Shown: positions 54,146 to 63,511 of the stretch, one piece after another
Layout: each line of letters opens with the position of its first letter
Numbering within the stretch: the stretch's first letter is position 1
Assembly (NCBI GenBank): GCA_900466575.1
Contig: UBMP01000011.1
Coordinates: 124,001-188,000 of the forward strand
DNA length: 64,000 bases
Direction: 5' to 3'
Origin: Hyphomicrobiales bacterium
Lineage (GTDB): Bacteria > Pseudomonadota > Alphaproteobacteria > Rhizobiales > Rhizobiaceae
Translations under genes and position numbers: made by a program
Notes under the pieces: model-generated
Told to the model about the DNA's origin: nothing
What the model saw: the letters and a program-made list of their open reading frames with translations, nothing else
The model's database searches: none

Positions 54146-55093
54146 TCACCAGCAATAACGATAGGCGCCCTTGCGATCGATCACGTCGAGGTGCAGATGC
54201 GTTTCGTGCGCGGCGTCGCTGGCGGGGCCCAGCACAGTCGTGAAGAAGAGGCAGGCCGAGGCCGTGATGGCGCGCTCGAACGCGCCGACCAGTGTTGAAT
54301 CCTTCTCGCGCGGTTCGATCACGAACGTTTTTCCATCGGAGAAGGTGAAGCCGGCGATGTCGATGGCGTTGCCGTGCGCATGTTCCGAGATCTTGCCGGT
54401 TTCGGCACTGTTGCGATTGCGGCAGGCATAGCTGGTCGCCTGGTTGAAGGCGGTGATGTGCGGCGGGTTTGGGCCATAGGCAATCTCGGCGGCGGGCAGG
54501 ACCGAAGCCTTTGCCCAACGGGAGAGGGTAAGCGCCGTCTGGCAGCGCATCGTGGCCTCGGGTTCAAGCTTGATGCCCGGCAGTACGGTGCGCACGGTGA
54601 GCGGCTTGTCCATGCCGCAGCCATTGCCGTCATCGATGGGCTTGGCTTCGGAAAACTCGACGCCGGCTGCCTTCAGGTCGACAAGACAGGCGGCGTAGGC
54701 TTCCGGGTCTTCCTTCTCCGGCGGTTCTGACCTGGTCTCCTCCGGTGCGGCGGTGTCCTTGTTCTCCGAAGCGGGTGGCGTCTTCTCCTTCGGCGGTTCG
54801 GGCGACTTGGTGTTCGCTGGCGGTTCGGATTTTTTCTCGTCTGCGGGAGCGTCCGGCTTTTCAGCGGGTTTGTTCTCAGGAGGCTTTTCTCCGGATGTGC
54901 CGGGTTGGCTGTCCTCGGAACCCGATTTCGGCTTTTCCTGCGGAATGGGGGGTGTTGCGGGGGCCGTATCGGGACGGCTTTCGGGAACGGGAACCTTCCC
55001 CTCCGCAAGCGGGTCCTTTGCGGCGGGTTCGCCCGCCATGGCTGCAGAGGCAGTGAGCATCGCGGCCAGCAGAATGAAACGTCCTTGCACCAT
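54146..55093 (-). CDS. Extensin-family periplasmic protein
   Basis: A 315-aa protein starting MVQGRFILLAAMLTASAAMAG behind GGGAGG. A signal peptide is followed by a long linker rich in Pro, Glu and Lys (about 25-135), and then an extensin-like C-terminal domain (about 145-315). That domain has RCQTALTLSRWAKASVLPAAEIAYG and ISEHAHGNAIDIAGFTFSDGK, whose HxH...D pattern recalls M15-type peptidases. It may act on peptidoglycan or bind the wall; activity is unproven. The linker resembles periplasm-spanning segments. Confidence 0.85.
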   Translation of the reverse strand: MVQGRFILLAAMLTASAAMAGEPAAKDPLAEGKVPVPESRPDTAPATPPIPQEKPKSGSEDSQPGTSGEKPPENKPAEKPDAPADEKKSEPPANTKSPEPPKEKTPPASENKDTAAPEETRSEPPEKEDPEAYAACLVDLKAAGVEFSEAKPIDDGNGCGMDKPLTVRTVLPGIKLEPEATMRCQTALTLSRWAKASVLPAAEIAYGPNPPHITAFNQATSYACRNRNSAETGKISEHAHGNAIDIAGFTFSDGKTFVIEPREKDSTLVGAFERAITASACLFFTTVLGPASDAAHETHLHLDVIDRKGAYRYCW

Positions 55094-55174
55094 CGAACCT
55101 CCCGATGGATGGAGATGAAGCTTGCAGGTGTTAACGCTGCCGCGCCCTTGAGGTTCCGGCCTGGAAAATCGGTC

Positions 55175-55203
55175 TTGCATGGCGTCGCGAGCCGCTGTAA
55201 CAA
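55175..55203 (+). promoter_or_regulatory. Promoter of the trp leader
   Basis: TTGCAT (-35, 55175-55180), 17-bp spacer, TAACAA (-10, 55198-55203). Eight bases later comes the A of the trpL ATG. This places the transcription start at the ATG itself, as known for the leaderless trpL mRNA of Sinorhizobium meliloti. Confidence 0.75.
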
Positions 55204-55211
55204 TCGCGCCC

Positions 55212-55256
55212 ATGAAAAACGCGCTGACGATTGCAAACTGGTGGTGGGCTCGCTGA
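55212..55256 (+). CDS. trpL: trp leader peptide
   Basis: A 14-codon reading frame, MKNALTIANWWWAR, with three consecutive Trp codons. It has no ribosome site and is probably leaderless. It controls trpE(G) by ribosome-mediated transcription attenuation: when Trp-tRNA is scarce the ribosome stalls on the Trp codons and the downstream terminator cannot form. In S. meliloti the released leader RNA and peptide also act in trans; whether they do so here is unknown. The peptide is close in plan to the S. meliloti one. Confidence 0.9.
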   Translation: MKNALTIANWWWAR

Positions 55257-55296
55257 AAGGCGGCCATTGCCAGTTGTTGTGTCAAGCAAACGCTGA

Positions 55297-55330
55297 AGCC
55301 GCCCCGGAAAGTTCCAGGCGGCTTTTTTTG
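55297..55330 (+). terminator. Trp attenuator terminator
   Basis: Stem AGCCGCC / GGCGGCT with an inner GGAA/TTCC pair, followed by seven T. It ends 45 bp before the trpE(G) ATG. Confidence 0.85.
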
Positions 55331-55374
55331 TATGTGCCGTTTGGATTTGGGGCCGAACGGGAGAAGAGGACGAC

Positions 55375-57564
55375 ATGAATACGCGTGTTCTGGATGACGG
55401 TTCCGAACAGTATGTGACGAAGGGCGGGGTCACGATCACCCGCAAGCGTCGCGAAGTGCCTTACGAGAACGCCATTTCCAGCTATATCGACAAGCTCGAT
55501 GAGCGGCGCGGGGCGGTTCTGTCCTCGAACTACGAATATCCGGGCCGCTATACGCGTTGGGACACGGCGGTCGCCGATCCGCCGGTCGGCATTTCCTGCA
55601 ACGGGCGCACCATGTGGGTCGAGGCCTATAACGGTCGCGGCGAAGTGATCCTCGAGATGATCGCCGAGCGTCTGGCGACTGTCGCCGACATTAAGATCGA
55701 CGCCAAGGCCGCCCGCCGCCTCGACTTCACCATCCAGAAGCCGAGCCGCATCTTCACGGAAGAAGAGCGCTCCAAGATGCCGACGGTGTTTACCGCGCTG
55801 CGCGCCATCACCGATCTCTTCCATTCGGAAGAGGATGCGAGCCTCGGGCTTTATGGTGCTTTCGGCTACGATCTGGCTTTCCAGTTCGACTCCATCGATC
55901 TGAAGCTGGAGCGTCCCGCCGACCAGCGCGACATGGTGCTTTACCTGCCCGACGAAATTCTCGTCGTGGACAATTATTCCGCCAAGGCCTGGGTCGATCG
56001 ATACGATTTCGAGAAGAACGGCGCAACGACCAAGGGCAAGCCCTGGGATATTCCGGCCGAGCCCTTCCAGCCGACGGACACGATCCCGGCGCGCGGCGAT
56101 CATCATCCCGGCGAATATGCCAAGCTGGTGACGAAGGCCAAGGAAAGCTTCCGCAAGGGCGACCTCTTCGAAGTCGTGCCCGGGCAGAAGTTCATGGAGC
56201 GCTGCGACACAAAGCCGTCGCAGATTTCGCGGCGGCTGAAGGAAATCAATCCGTCGCCCTATTCCTTCTTCATCAACCTTGGAAACCAGGAATATCTGGT
56301 CGGCGCGTCGCCGGAAATGTTCGTGCGCGTCACCGGCCGCCGCATCGAAACCTGCCCGATTTCCGGCACGATCAAGCGCGGCGAGGATGCTATTGCCGAC
56401 AGCGAGCAGATCCTGAAGCTCCTGAATTCCAAGAAGGACGAGTCCGAACTCACCATGTGCTCGGACGTCGACCGCAACGACAAGAGCCGCGTCTGCGAGC
56501 CGGGTTCGGTGAAGGTCATCGGCCGCCGGCAGATCGAGATGTATTCGCGCCTCATCCACACGGTGGACCATATCGAGGGGCGCCTGCGCGAGGATATGGA
56601 CGCCTTTGATGGCTTCCTGTCGCATGCCTGGGCTGTGACCGTCACCGGTGCGCCGAAGCTCTGGGCGATGCGTTTCATCGAGGCGCATGAGAAGAGCCCG
56701 CGCGCCTGGTATGGCGGCGCGATCGGCATGGTCGGCTTCAATGGCGACATGAATACCGGTCTGACGCTGCGCACCGTGCGTATCAAGGACGGGATTGCGG
56801 AGGTGAGGGCAGGGGCAACGTTGCTCAACGATTCCAATCCGGAAGAGGAAGAAGCCGAAACCGAACTGAAGGCATCCGCCATGATTGCAGCCATTCGCGA
56901 TGCAAAGGCCGGCAATACCGGCAAGGCCGGCCGCGACGTCGCCAAGGTGGGCGTCGGCGTGAAGATCCTGCTGGTCGACCACGAGGACTCATTCGTCCAC
57001 ACGCTGGCGAACTATTTCCGTCAGACGGGTGCGACCGTGACCACGGTGCGTTCGCCGGTGGCGGACGAGGTCTTCGATAAGGTCGATCCAGACCTGCTGG
57101 TGCTCTCGCCCGGGCCGGGTAGCCCGAAGGACTTCGACTGCGAGACGACAATCAAGAAGGCGCGGGCTCGCAAGCTCCCGATCTTCGGCGTCTGCCTCGG
57201 CCTTCAGGCACTGGCGGAAGCCTATGGCGGGGAACTCCGCCAGCTGGCGATCCCGATGCATGGCAAGCCGTCACGCGTGCGCGTGCTGGAAGCCGGCACG
57301 GTCTTTTCCGGCCTTGCCAAGGAAGTGACCGTCGGCCGCTACCATTCGATCTTCGCCGATCCCGCCACGCTCGACCGTGATTTCATCATCACGGCCGAAA
57401 GCGAGGACGGCACGATCATGGGCATCGAACACGCCAAGGAGCCGGTGGCTGCGGTGCAGTTCCACCCGGAGAGCATCATGACGCTGGGCCAGGATGCCGG
57501 TATGCGGATGATCGAGAACGTCGTGGCGCATCTGGCCAAGCGCGCGAAGGTGAAGGCGGCGTAA
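55375..57564 (+). CDS. trpE: Fused anthranilate synthase TrpE(G)
   Basis: A 729-aa bifunctional enzyme converting chorismate and glutamine to anthranilate, the first tryptophan step. Residues about 1-520 are the chorismate-binding TrpE part ([30 protein letters not shown] and the metal/active-site [18 protein letters not shown]). Residues about 530-725 are a class I glutamine amidotransferase: LSPGPGSP, catalytic Cys in [15 protein letters not shown], and VQFHPESIM with the His-Glu pair. The E-G fusion is characteristic of Rhizobiales and a few others. The trpL attenuator controls it. Confidence 0.96.
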   Translation: MNTRVLDDGSEQYVTKGGVTITRKRREVPYENAISSYIDKLDERRGAVLSSNYEYPGRYTRWDTAVADPPVGISCNGRTMWVEAYNGRGEVILEMIAERLATVADIKIDAKAARRLDFTIQKPSRIFTEEERSKMPTVFTALRAITDLFHSEEDASLGLYGAFGYDLAFQFDSIDLKLERPADQRDMVLYLPDEILVVDNYSAKAWVDRYDFEKNGATTKGKPWDIPAEPFQPTDTIPARGDHHPGEYAKLVTKAKESFRKGDLFEVVPGQKFMERCDTKPSQISRRLKEINPSPYSFFINLGNQEYLVGASPEMFVRVTGRRIETCPISGTIKRGEDAIADSEQILKLLNSKKDESELTMCSDVDRNDKSRVCEPGSVKVIGRRQIEMYSRLIHTVDHIEGRLREDMDAFDGFLSHAWAVTVTGAPKLWAMRFIEAHEKSPRAWYGGAIGMVGFNGDMNTGLTLRTVRIKDGIAEVRAGATLLNDSNPEEEEAETELKASAMIAAIRDAKAGNTGKAGRDVAKVGVGVKILLVDHEDSFVHTLANYFRQTGATVTTVRSPVADEVFDKVDPDLLVLSPGPGSPKDFDCETTIKKARARKLPIFGVCLGLQALAEAYGGELRQLAIPMHGKPSRVRVLEAGTVFSGLAKEVTVGRYHSIFADPATLDRDFIITAESEDGTIMGIEHAKEPVAAVQFHPESIMTLGQDAGMRMIENVVAHLAKRAKVKAA

Positions 57565-57592
57565 GCAGCCGACATCGAACTCTCAAATCATC

Positions 57593-57624
57593 AAAGGCGG
57601 TGCCCGCATCGGGCGCCGCCTTTT
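57593..57624. terminator. Terminator between trpE(G) and the DUF2798 gene
   Basis: Stem AAAGGCGG / CCGCCTTT with an inner GCCCG/CGGGC helix; TTTT follows on the right. It probably serves trpE(G) and the converging gene. Confidence 0.75.
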
Positions 57625-57634
57625 GCGTTCAGGC

Positions 57635-57910
57635 TTACCGCTTGGCGGGCGGGGCCTCGACAATCAATGAAACGATGCGGCGTACGATCGGCGCTGCAAT
57701 CACGGCTGCGGGGAAGGCGATCGGATAGGTCAGCATCCATGCGCCGAGGGTGCGGGCGCCGAGATCCGGCGCAAAGCCGACCGCGCCGTATGTCGCGGCG
57801 GCCGAAACCAGTCCCGACATCATGAGGGAGAGGATCATCGGCGACACGATGTGGGTGGCGTGGTGCGGCAGCTTTCTGAGGCGGCCGTGTCTGGAAACTG
57901 CGGTATGCAT
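57635..57910 (-). CDS. DUF2798 family small membrane protein
   Basis: A 91-aa protein with two membrane helices (IVSPMILSLMMSGLVSAAATYG and WMLTYPIAFPAAVIAAPIVRRIV), matching DUF2798 in pattern and size. It is divergent from a LysR gene, with 105 bp between start codons, so it is likely to be regulated by it. Its function is unknown; homologues often sit beside LysR genes. Confidence 0.85.
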   Translation of the reverse strand: MHTAVSRHGRLRKLPHHATHIVSPMILSLMMSGLVSAAATYGAVGFAPDLGARTLGAWMLTYPIAFPAAVIAAPIVRRIVSLIVEAPPAKR

Positions 57911-58015
57911 GGTCTGTCTCCGGGGTAGCTAGGTTTGAATGACGGGTGCACTGTACCTCGGGCCCATAATGTGCAAAATTCCCATAATTCTCTCTTTCAT
58001 GGTGAATTATTGAAC

Positions 58016-58876
58016 ATGATGAACTGGGATGACCTCAAGTTTCTTCTGCTGCTGGAGGAGAGGGGATCGCTGGCTGCGGCGGCCAAGCGTCTGGGCGTCG
58101 ATCACGTGACTGTCGCGCGGCGCATAGCCTCGCTGGAGGAGGCGCTGGGGGCGAAGCTCGTCGATCGTCGGCAGAAGCGCACGGTGATGACACAGGCGGG
58201 ACTTCGCATCGCCGCCCACGCACGGCGAATGCAGGAAGAGGTTTATGCGCTGGAACGCACGGCGTCGAGCGTCAGGCCGGAAGTGGCCGGGCCGCTCTCC
58301 ATCAGCGCGCCGGCCCTCATCGCCGCCGAGCTGATCGCGCCGCATCTCGGGGCGTTTCTCAAAGCCCATCCCGCGCTCGAAATCACGCTGCGGGGCGATG
58401 TGCAGACGGTTTCTATCACGCGCCGCGAGGCGGACATTTCAGTCAGGCTGTCGGCGCCGGCCGATCCGACCTTGATCCGCCGGCAGGTCGGCACCTTGCG
58501 CTATCGCTGTCTCGCAAGCCCGGGATACGTGGCGGAAACGGCGTTTGCGGCCTATCGTTATGTTCTTTTCGACCATGGCGACGAATTGTTGCCGCATGAG
58601 GCCTGGATGAAATCGCTTGCGGGGCCACAGTTTGCCATTGCCTTGCGCAGCAATGATCTGGCCATCCAGCTTGCTTCGGTGGCGGCGGGCGCGGGTGTCG
58701 TCGCGGCACCGGAAATCCTGGGGCGCCGCTTTGGGCTTGTCGACGCGCATCCTGAAAAGCTCTTCTTCGACCGCCATGTCTGGCTTGGCTGGCATGAAGA
58801 TCAGCGAGGGCAGCTGGCCATTGAAGCGGTCACGGCATTCCTGGCGGATTGCCTGAAAGGGGACCGCGTCTCCTGA
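58016..58876 (+). CDS. LysR-family transcriptional regulator
   Basis: A 286-aa regulator starting MMNWDDLKFLLLLEERGSLAAAAKRLGVDHVTVARRIASLEEALGAKLV at the first of two adjacent ATGs. The wHTH is at about 1-60 and the substrate domain at about 90-285. It belongs to the subgroup with single-domain-like repressor/activator roles that act on a divergent gene, here DUF2798. The ligand is unknown. Confidence 0.88.
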   Translation: MMNWDDLKFLLLLEERGSLAAAAKRLGVDHVTVARRIASLEEALGAKLVDRRQKRTVMTQAGLRIAAHARRMQEEVYALERTASSVRPEVAGPLSISAPALIAAELIAPHLGAFLKAHPALEITLRGDVQTVSITRREADISVRLSAPADPTLIRRQVGTLRYRCLASPGYVAETAFAAYRYVLFDHGDELLPHEAWMKSLAGPQFAIALRSNDLAIQLASVAAGAGVVAAPEILGRRFGLVDAHPEKLFFDRHVWLGWHEDQRGQLAIEAVTAFLADCLKGDRVS

Positions 58877-59366
58877 GAACGGGATCGTTGCCGCCTGCTT
58901 ACGCTCAGGCGGTTGCGATTTTTGCTCCGTGCGCTTCGGCGGAAGCAGGAAACCCAAGCAATTTCATAAAGTTGTCGCATTACGAAAATTTAATTCATTC
59001 GCCTCTCGAACGGGTTGACTATGACGATGTGCGGCGCAATATAGCCCTGCTTCCGGCCTGCCAAGGCGGGCAACGCCGGAGCGCCTCATCGTTTTGAATA
59101 GCAAGACATATCCGTGACCAGGCAGCCTGCGAGGACGCAGGGCCTTCAGGCAAGGGTGAGCGCCATGACGCTTGTTTTTCGCATCCTTCAGCCCGCCAGA
59201 TATCATGACGAGTCCATCGATCGAATAAGTTGCTGACCCGCACTGCGCGGGTTTTTCCGCCGGGACTGTATTAGAGTTTTTCAGGGAAAAGTGGAAATCG
59301 GTTTTCCCGAAAGACAAACGCAGACAAAGTCCCCGTGACGTCGCATCATTATTCGGATCATTGACC
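58877..59366. other. Intergenic region with strong hairpins and a terminator upstream of the ABC permease
   Basis: No gene is supportable. CCGGCctGCC/GGCgggcaacGCCGG-type hairpins near 59055-59083, a CCTGCG/CGCAGG stem near 59127-59142, and a terminator CCCGC / GCGGG plus TTTTT at 59237-59256 occur in order on the rightward strand, about 110 bp before the permease. GGGAAAA / TTTTCCC at 59284-59308 is a further inverted repeat. It could be a structured leader or a small RNA; I cannot identify a known family. Confidence 0.45.
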
Positions 59367-61103
59367 ATGACCTTGCATCATCCGGCTCTCGAGGCCGGTC
59401 GTAAGGCGTCGCGTATTCCCAACATCTGGGATGCCGCCGCCTTCGGCCTGCTGTTTGCAACTTTCGTTCTCTTCATTCGCGGCGGGCATGAGACCTTCGC
59501 GCCGATTGATGCACTGTCGTCGACGCCGATCTCGCTCGACCCGGCAAACCTGCCAGAATACGCGCTGCGCACCGTGCTGCGCATGCTGGCGGCGATTATT
59601 GCTTCGCTTCTCTTCACCTTCGTCTATGGCACGCTGGCGGCCAAAAGCCGCCGGGCGGGGCTCGTGCTCATCCCCATTCTCGACATTCTGCAATCCGTGC
59701 CGGTGTTGGGCTTCCTGTCCTTCACCGTCACCGGGTTCATGGCGCTGTTTCCGGGCAGGGTGATCGGGGTCGAGTTTGCCTCGATCTTCGCCATCTTCAC
59801 CAGCCAGGCCTGGAACATGACCTTCAGCTTCTATCAGTCGCTGAAGACGGTCCCCGCCGATCTGGAGGAGGCCTCGCGCTCCTTCCGGCTCACCGGCTGG
59901 CAGCGGTTCTGGCGGCTGGAAGTTCCCTTCTCCATGCCGGGGCTGGTTTGGAACACGATGATGTCGATGTCGGGCGGCTGGTTCTTCGTGGTGGCCTCCG
60001 AGGCGATTTCAGTCGGAAATACGACGATCACCCTGCCGGGGATTGGCTCGTACACGGCGCTGGCCATCCAGGACAAGAATTTCGGTGCGATCGGCTGGGC
60101 TGTCGGCGTCATGCTGGCGGTCATCCTGATCTATGACCAGCTGCTGTTCCGGCCGCTGGTTGCCTGGAGCGACAAGTTCCGCGTCGAGCTTTCGGCCGGT
60201 GGGGAAGCGCCTCGCTCGTGGCTGCTCGATCTCGTACGGCGTGCCCGCATGTTCCGGCGGATATTCCTGCCGATCACCCACGTTGTGTCAGCGCTCCCGC
60301 GCCAGCGTATGGCCTTTCCCGTGGCGCCGCCGCGCGCGGCCATGTCGGTCTGGCGCAGCGTCTGGGTCGACAGGCTGTGGGTGGTCGCGGTTGCGGCGGC
60401 AGCGCTTTATGCGCTCTGGCTGATCTGGTCTTTCGTGGCGACGGAGCTGACGGGCCCGGAAATCCTCAACGTCGTCTGGCTCGGTTTCCTCACCATGGTC
60501 CGCGTCGTCGTGCTGATGGCGCTGGCAACTGTCGTCTGGGTGCCGATCGGGGTCTGGATCGGGCTTCGTCCGAAGGTGGCCGAGCGGGTACAGCCGCTGG
60601 CGCAGTTTCTGGCGGCGTTTCCTGCCAACATCATCTTCCCGTTTGCCGTTGTCCTGATCGTCCATTTCAAGGCAGATCCGAATATCTGGCTGTCGCCGCT
60701 CATGGTTTTCGGAACGCAATGGTACATCCTGTTCAACGTGATTGCGGGGGCGAGCGCGTTCCCGAACGACATGCGCGAGGCGAGTTCCATCTTCCGCATC
60801 GGCGGCTGGAGCTGGTGGCGGAAGGTCATCCTGCCCGGCATCTTCCCTTATTACGTGACAGGGGCGATCACCGCGAGCGGTGGCTCCTGGAACGCCTCCA
60901 TCGTGGCGGAAGTCGCCAACTGGGGCGACACGAAGCTGACGGCGGTGGGGCTTGGTTCCTACATCGCCAATGCCACGACAGCCGCTGACTATCCCCGCAT
61001 CGTGCTCGGCATCGCCGTGATGTCGGCCTATGTCATTCTCTTCAACCGCCTGCTCTGGCGCCCGCTCTATGCGTTCGCGGGCAGCCGGCTCCGTATGAAC
61101 TAA
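59367..61103 (+). CDS. NitT/TauT-type ABC transporter permease, tandem fused
   Basis: A 578-aa inner-membrane protein (start ATG 59367; TTG at 59361 is an alternative). It contains two permease domains in one chain, each with the EAA-type loop: EEASRSFRLTGWQRFWRLEVPFSMPGLVWNTMMS near 175 and REASSIFRIGGWSWWRKVILPGIFPYYVTGAITASGG near 475. It forms the channel with the ATPase encoded 10 bp downstream. No periplasmic binding protein gene is in the window. The substrate could be nitrate, sulfonate or another small anion, but is not determined. Confidence 0.87.
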   Translation: MTLHHPALEAGRKASRIPNIWDAAAFGLLFATFVLFIRGGHETFAPIDALSSTPISLDPANLPEYALRTVLRMLAAIIASLLFTFVYGTLAAKSRRAGLVLIPILDILQSVPVLGFLSFTVTGFMALFPGRVIGVEFASIFAIFTSQAWNMTFSFYQSLKTVPADLEEASRSFRLTGWQRFWRLEVPFSMPGLVWNTMMSMSGGWFFVVASEAISVGNTTITLPGIGSYTALAIQDKNFGAIGWAVGVMLAVILIYDQLLFRPLVAWSDKFRVELSAGGEAPRSWLLDLVRRARMFRRIFLPITHVVSALPRQRMAFPVAPPRAAMSVWRSVWVDRLWVVAVAAAALYALWLIWSFVATELTGPEILNVVWLGFLTMVRVVVLMALATVVWVPIGVWIGLRPKVAERVQPLAQFLAAFPANIIFPFAVVLIVHFKADPNIWLSPLMVFGTQWYILFNVIAGASAFPNDMREASSIFRIGGWSWWRKVILPGIFPYYVTGAITASGGSWNASIVAEVANWGDTKLTAVGLGSYIANATTAADYPRIVLGIAVMSAYVILFNRLLWRPLYAFAGSRLRMN

Positions 61104-61113
61104 GGAGGCGAAC

Positions 61114-62457
61114 ATGACGAACGTTGAATTCAACCGCGTAGATACCCTTGTAGAACATCCCGTCCTCGTTGACGTCCAGGGCATGCGGCAGGTCTATCAC
61201 AAGGGTGACAATCCCGATCTGGTCGTGCTGGACGATGTGTCCGTCACCATCCGGGAAGGCGAAATCGTGGGCCTGCTCGGCCGCTCGGGTTCGGGCAAGT
61301 CGACGCTGCTGCGCATCATTTCCGGCCTGCTTCAGGCGTCCGCCGGCAAGGTGCAGTGGTGTGGCAAGCCGGTCACCGGGCCATGCGAGGGTCTCTCGAT
61401 GGTGTTCCAGAGCTTCGCGCTGTTTCCCTGGCTGACTGTTCTTGAAAATGTCGAGATCGGGCTGGAGGCACAGGGCGTGGCGGCCGCCGAGCGTCGCCAG
61501 CGCGCGCTGCAGGCGATCGACCTGATTGGCCTCGACGGGTTCGAGAATGCCTATCCGAAGGAACTGTCCGGCGGGATGCGCCAGCGCGTCGGCTTCGCCC
61601 GTGCACTGGTTGTCCACCCGCGGCTGATGCTGATGGATGAGCCCTTCTCGGCACTCGACGTGCTGACGGCCGAAACGCTGCGCACCGACATTATCGACCT
61701 CTGGATAGAGGGCCGGCTTCCGGCCAAGTCAATCCTGATGGTGACGCATAATATCGAAGAGGCGGTGCTGATGTGCGACCGCATCATGATCTTCTCGTCC
61801 AATCCGGGTCGGGTGGCCGCCGAGATCAAGGTCGATCTCATGCATCCGCGCAATCGTCTGGACCCGGAATTCCGGGCGCTGGTCGATGACATCTATGCGC
61901 GCATGACGCAGCGTGCCCCAGCCGGAAAGGTCGAGAAGCGGGTGGCTGACGGTTTCCCCGGAACCGGCATCGGCATGGCGCTGCCGAGGATCTCAACCAA
62001 CCTTCTTTCCGGTCTCATGGAAGCGCTGGCGGCCGAGCCCTATAACGGCGAGGCCGACCTGCCGGACATTGCCGGCGAATTGCAGATGGAGGTGGACGAA
62101 CTCTTCCCCATTGCAGAAACGCTGCAATTGCTGCGCTTTGCCGAGCTTGAGGCGGGTGACGTGCGCCTGACCGAAGTCGGGAAGCATTTCGTCCAGAGCG
62201 ACGTCGACATGCGCAAGCGTCTCTTCGCGGAGCATCTGGTGAGCTATGTGCCGCTGGCGGCACTCATCAAGCGCGTCTTAGACGAACGACCGACGCATAT
62301 GGCGCCCTATACGCGCTTCTGCGAGGAGCTTGAGGACTATCTGTCGGAGGACATGGCGAAGGAAACCATGTCAGCCGTGATTTCCTGGGGACGTTATGCC
62401 GAGCTGTTCAGCTATGATGGTCACGCCCGGGCCTTCAGCCTTGAGAACCCGAGCTGA
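61114..62457 (+). CDS. NitT/TauT-type ABC transporter ATP-binding protein with C-terminal AAA-associated domain
   Basis: A 447-aa ATPase: Walker A GRSGSGKST, signature LSGGMRQRVGFARAL, Walker B LMLMDEPFSALD, and HNIEEAV. Beyond the usual 270 residues it carries about 150 more (ISTNLLSGLMEALAAEPYNGEADLPDIAGELQMEVDELFPIAETLQLLRFAELEAGDVRLTE), the winged-helix-like AAA-associated C-terminal domain of this subgroup, probably regulatory. It forms an operon with the fused permease. Confidence 0.88.
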   Translation: MTNVEFNRVDTLVEHPVLVDVQGMRQVYHKGDNPDLVVLDDVSVTIREGEIVGLLGRSGSGKSTLLRIISGLLQASAGKVQWCGKPVTGPCEGLSMVFQSFALFPWLTVLENVEIGLEAQGVAAAERRQRALQAIDLIGLDGFENAYPKELSGGMRQRVGFARALVVHPRLMLMDEPFSALDVLTAETLRTDIIDLWIEGRLPAKSILMVTHNIEEAVLMCDRIMIFSSNPGRVAAEIKVDLMHPRNRLDPEFRALVDDIYARMTQRAPAGKVEKRVADGFPGTGIGMALPRISTNLLSGLMEALAAEPYNGEADLPDIAGELQMEVDELFPIAETLQLLRFAELEAGDVRLTEVGKHFVQSDVDMRKRLFAEHLVSYVPLAALIKRVLDERPTHMAPYTRFCEELEDYLSEDMAKETMSAVISWGRYAELFSYDGHARAFSLENPS

Positions 62458-62481
62458 TCAATAAAATGGTTGGCGGGAGCC

Positions 62482-62964
62482 CTATGAGGTTCCCGCTGCC
62501 TTCTCGTTTTTGCGCTTCAGGGCGCGGAGCAGCAGCGTGGCCAACGGGCCGATAAGGCCGAGCATCGAGGTGTCGAAGCGGCCGCGCAGGAGATTGCCTG
62601 CCAGGGTGATGTCGCCTGTGGCCGATTTGGCTTCCGTGATCAGCGCGTCGAGCGCCGTGGCGTGGAGTTCCTGGGCGAGTTGCAATTCCTTGCCCGGCTT
62701 ACGCGTGTCGGCGATCAGTACGAGCAAAAGGGTCAGCACGAAGCTGGCGCCGGCGATGGCGAGCGCCGCAAGAACCGGTCCCCAAAGAACCTTCAGGAAC
62801 TCGTACCCGGCCACGCCCAGCATGATCAGCCCGAAGGCGCCGACGACGAGAGCCACCGTCAGAAACGCAACTTGCGACATGCGAGCCCGAAATGTCAGGT
62901 CGGCGATGACGGAATCGACGCGGATCAGCACTTTCAGTGATTGGATGAGACTGTCTATACGCAT
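62482..62964 (-). CDS. Phage-holin-superfamily-III-like membrane protein
   Basis: A 160-aa protein with two membrane helices (VAFLTVALVVGAFGLIMLGVAGYEFL and GPVLAALAIAGASFVLTLLLVLIA), followed by a cytosolic helical tail (LQLAQELHATALDALITEAKS). This pattern matches the putative Actinobacteriophage holin III family that occurs widely on bacterial chromosomes with DUF883/YqjD-like proteins. It follows such a gene by 11 bp here. A lytic phage role is unlikely. Confidence 0.75.
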   Translation of the reverse strand: MRIDSLIQSLKVLIRVDSVIADLTFRARMSQVAFLTVALVVGAFGLIMLGVAGYEFLKVLWGPVLAALAIAGASFVLTLLLVLIADTRKPGKELQLAQELHATALDALITEAKSATGDITLAGNLLRGRFDTSMLGLIGPLATLLLRALKRKNEKAAGTS

Positions 62965-62975
62965 GATGGAAAATC

Positions 62976-63263
62976 CTATCTGAAGGCAATGGCACCCGCC
63001 ACGAGCCCGAGAATGAAGGCGGCAGCAACCGCGACAAGGGGGTGTTCTTCGAGCGCTTCCTCGGCCTCGCCGGCCTTGCTCGTGAAATAGGTCTGCAATT
63101 CACTGAGGGCGTCGGAGGCTTCATCGGTCTGAGCATCCGCAGGGGCTGGCTCGGCTGCCGCTGCCGTTTTTGCGTCGGCGGGTTCGACTGCCTTCGCCTG
63201 AAGGTTCTTGACCTCTTTCAACAGCGTTTCCAGTTCCTTGCGGATCGTATCCAACTCGGCCAT
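62976..63263 (-). CDS. YqjD/ElaB-like (DUF883) membrane-anchored protein
   Basis: A 95-aa protein starting MAELDTIRKELETLLKEVKNLQAK behind GGGAGAAC (an ATG at 63302 has no site). An amphipathic, coiled-coil region with an Ala/Pro/Glu linker is followed by the family's C-terminal EEHPLVAVAAAFILGLVAGAIAFR anchor. E. coli relatives bind ribosomes at the membrane in stationary phase. It is the first gene of a two-gene unit with the holin-like protein. Confidence 0.8.
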   Translation of the reverse strand: MAELDTIRKELETLLKEVKNLQAKAVEPADAKTAAAAEPAPADAQTDEASDALSELQTYFTSKAGEAEEALEEHPLVAVAAAFILGLVAGAIAFR

Positions 63264-63511
63264 CGGTGTTCTCCCGGCTCCGGTTTCATCGCTCAAGGAC
63301 ATTTTACGCGCGGACGAATTGCCGCTTCGTTGACATGTATCAAATCAATGTCGTGGCAATCGAATATAGCTTGTACTATGGAAGTATAGCTTAGGCTAAG
63401 TCACGGAGATTAAAAGATAATTTCTGTATTTACGCGAAATTTTCCTTGCGCTTTCGGGCCTGGGCGGATATGTCGCCGCGAACTCAACACCTTATGGAAA
63501 GGGGCGAAGCC

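Larger units (their letters stand above)
55212..55330 (+). ncRNA. trp attenuator RNA (rnTrpL-like)
   Basis: The leader runs from the trpL start through a terminator, AGCCGCC / GGCGGCT (55297-55303 and 55317-55323) with an inner GGAA/TTCC pair and a TTTTTTT tail. The overlapping CAAACGCTGAAGCC can pair with upstream sequence to make the antiterminator. When tryptophan is ample, transcription stops here, leaving a small RNA of about 120 nt. Confidence 0.8.

Noticed and set aside
55282-56982. Leftward frame of about 566 codons opposite trpE(G)
   Set aside because: Covers the attenuator and trpE(G) in antisense; no motif, and the sense gene is certain.
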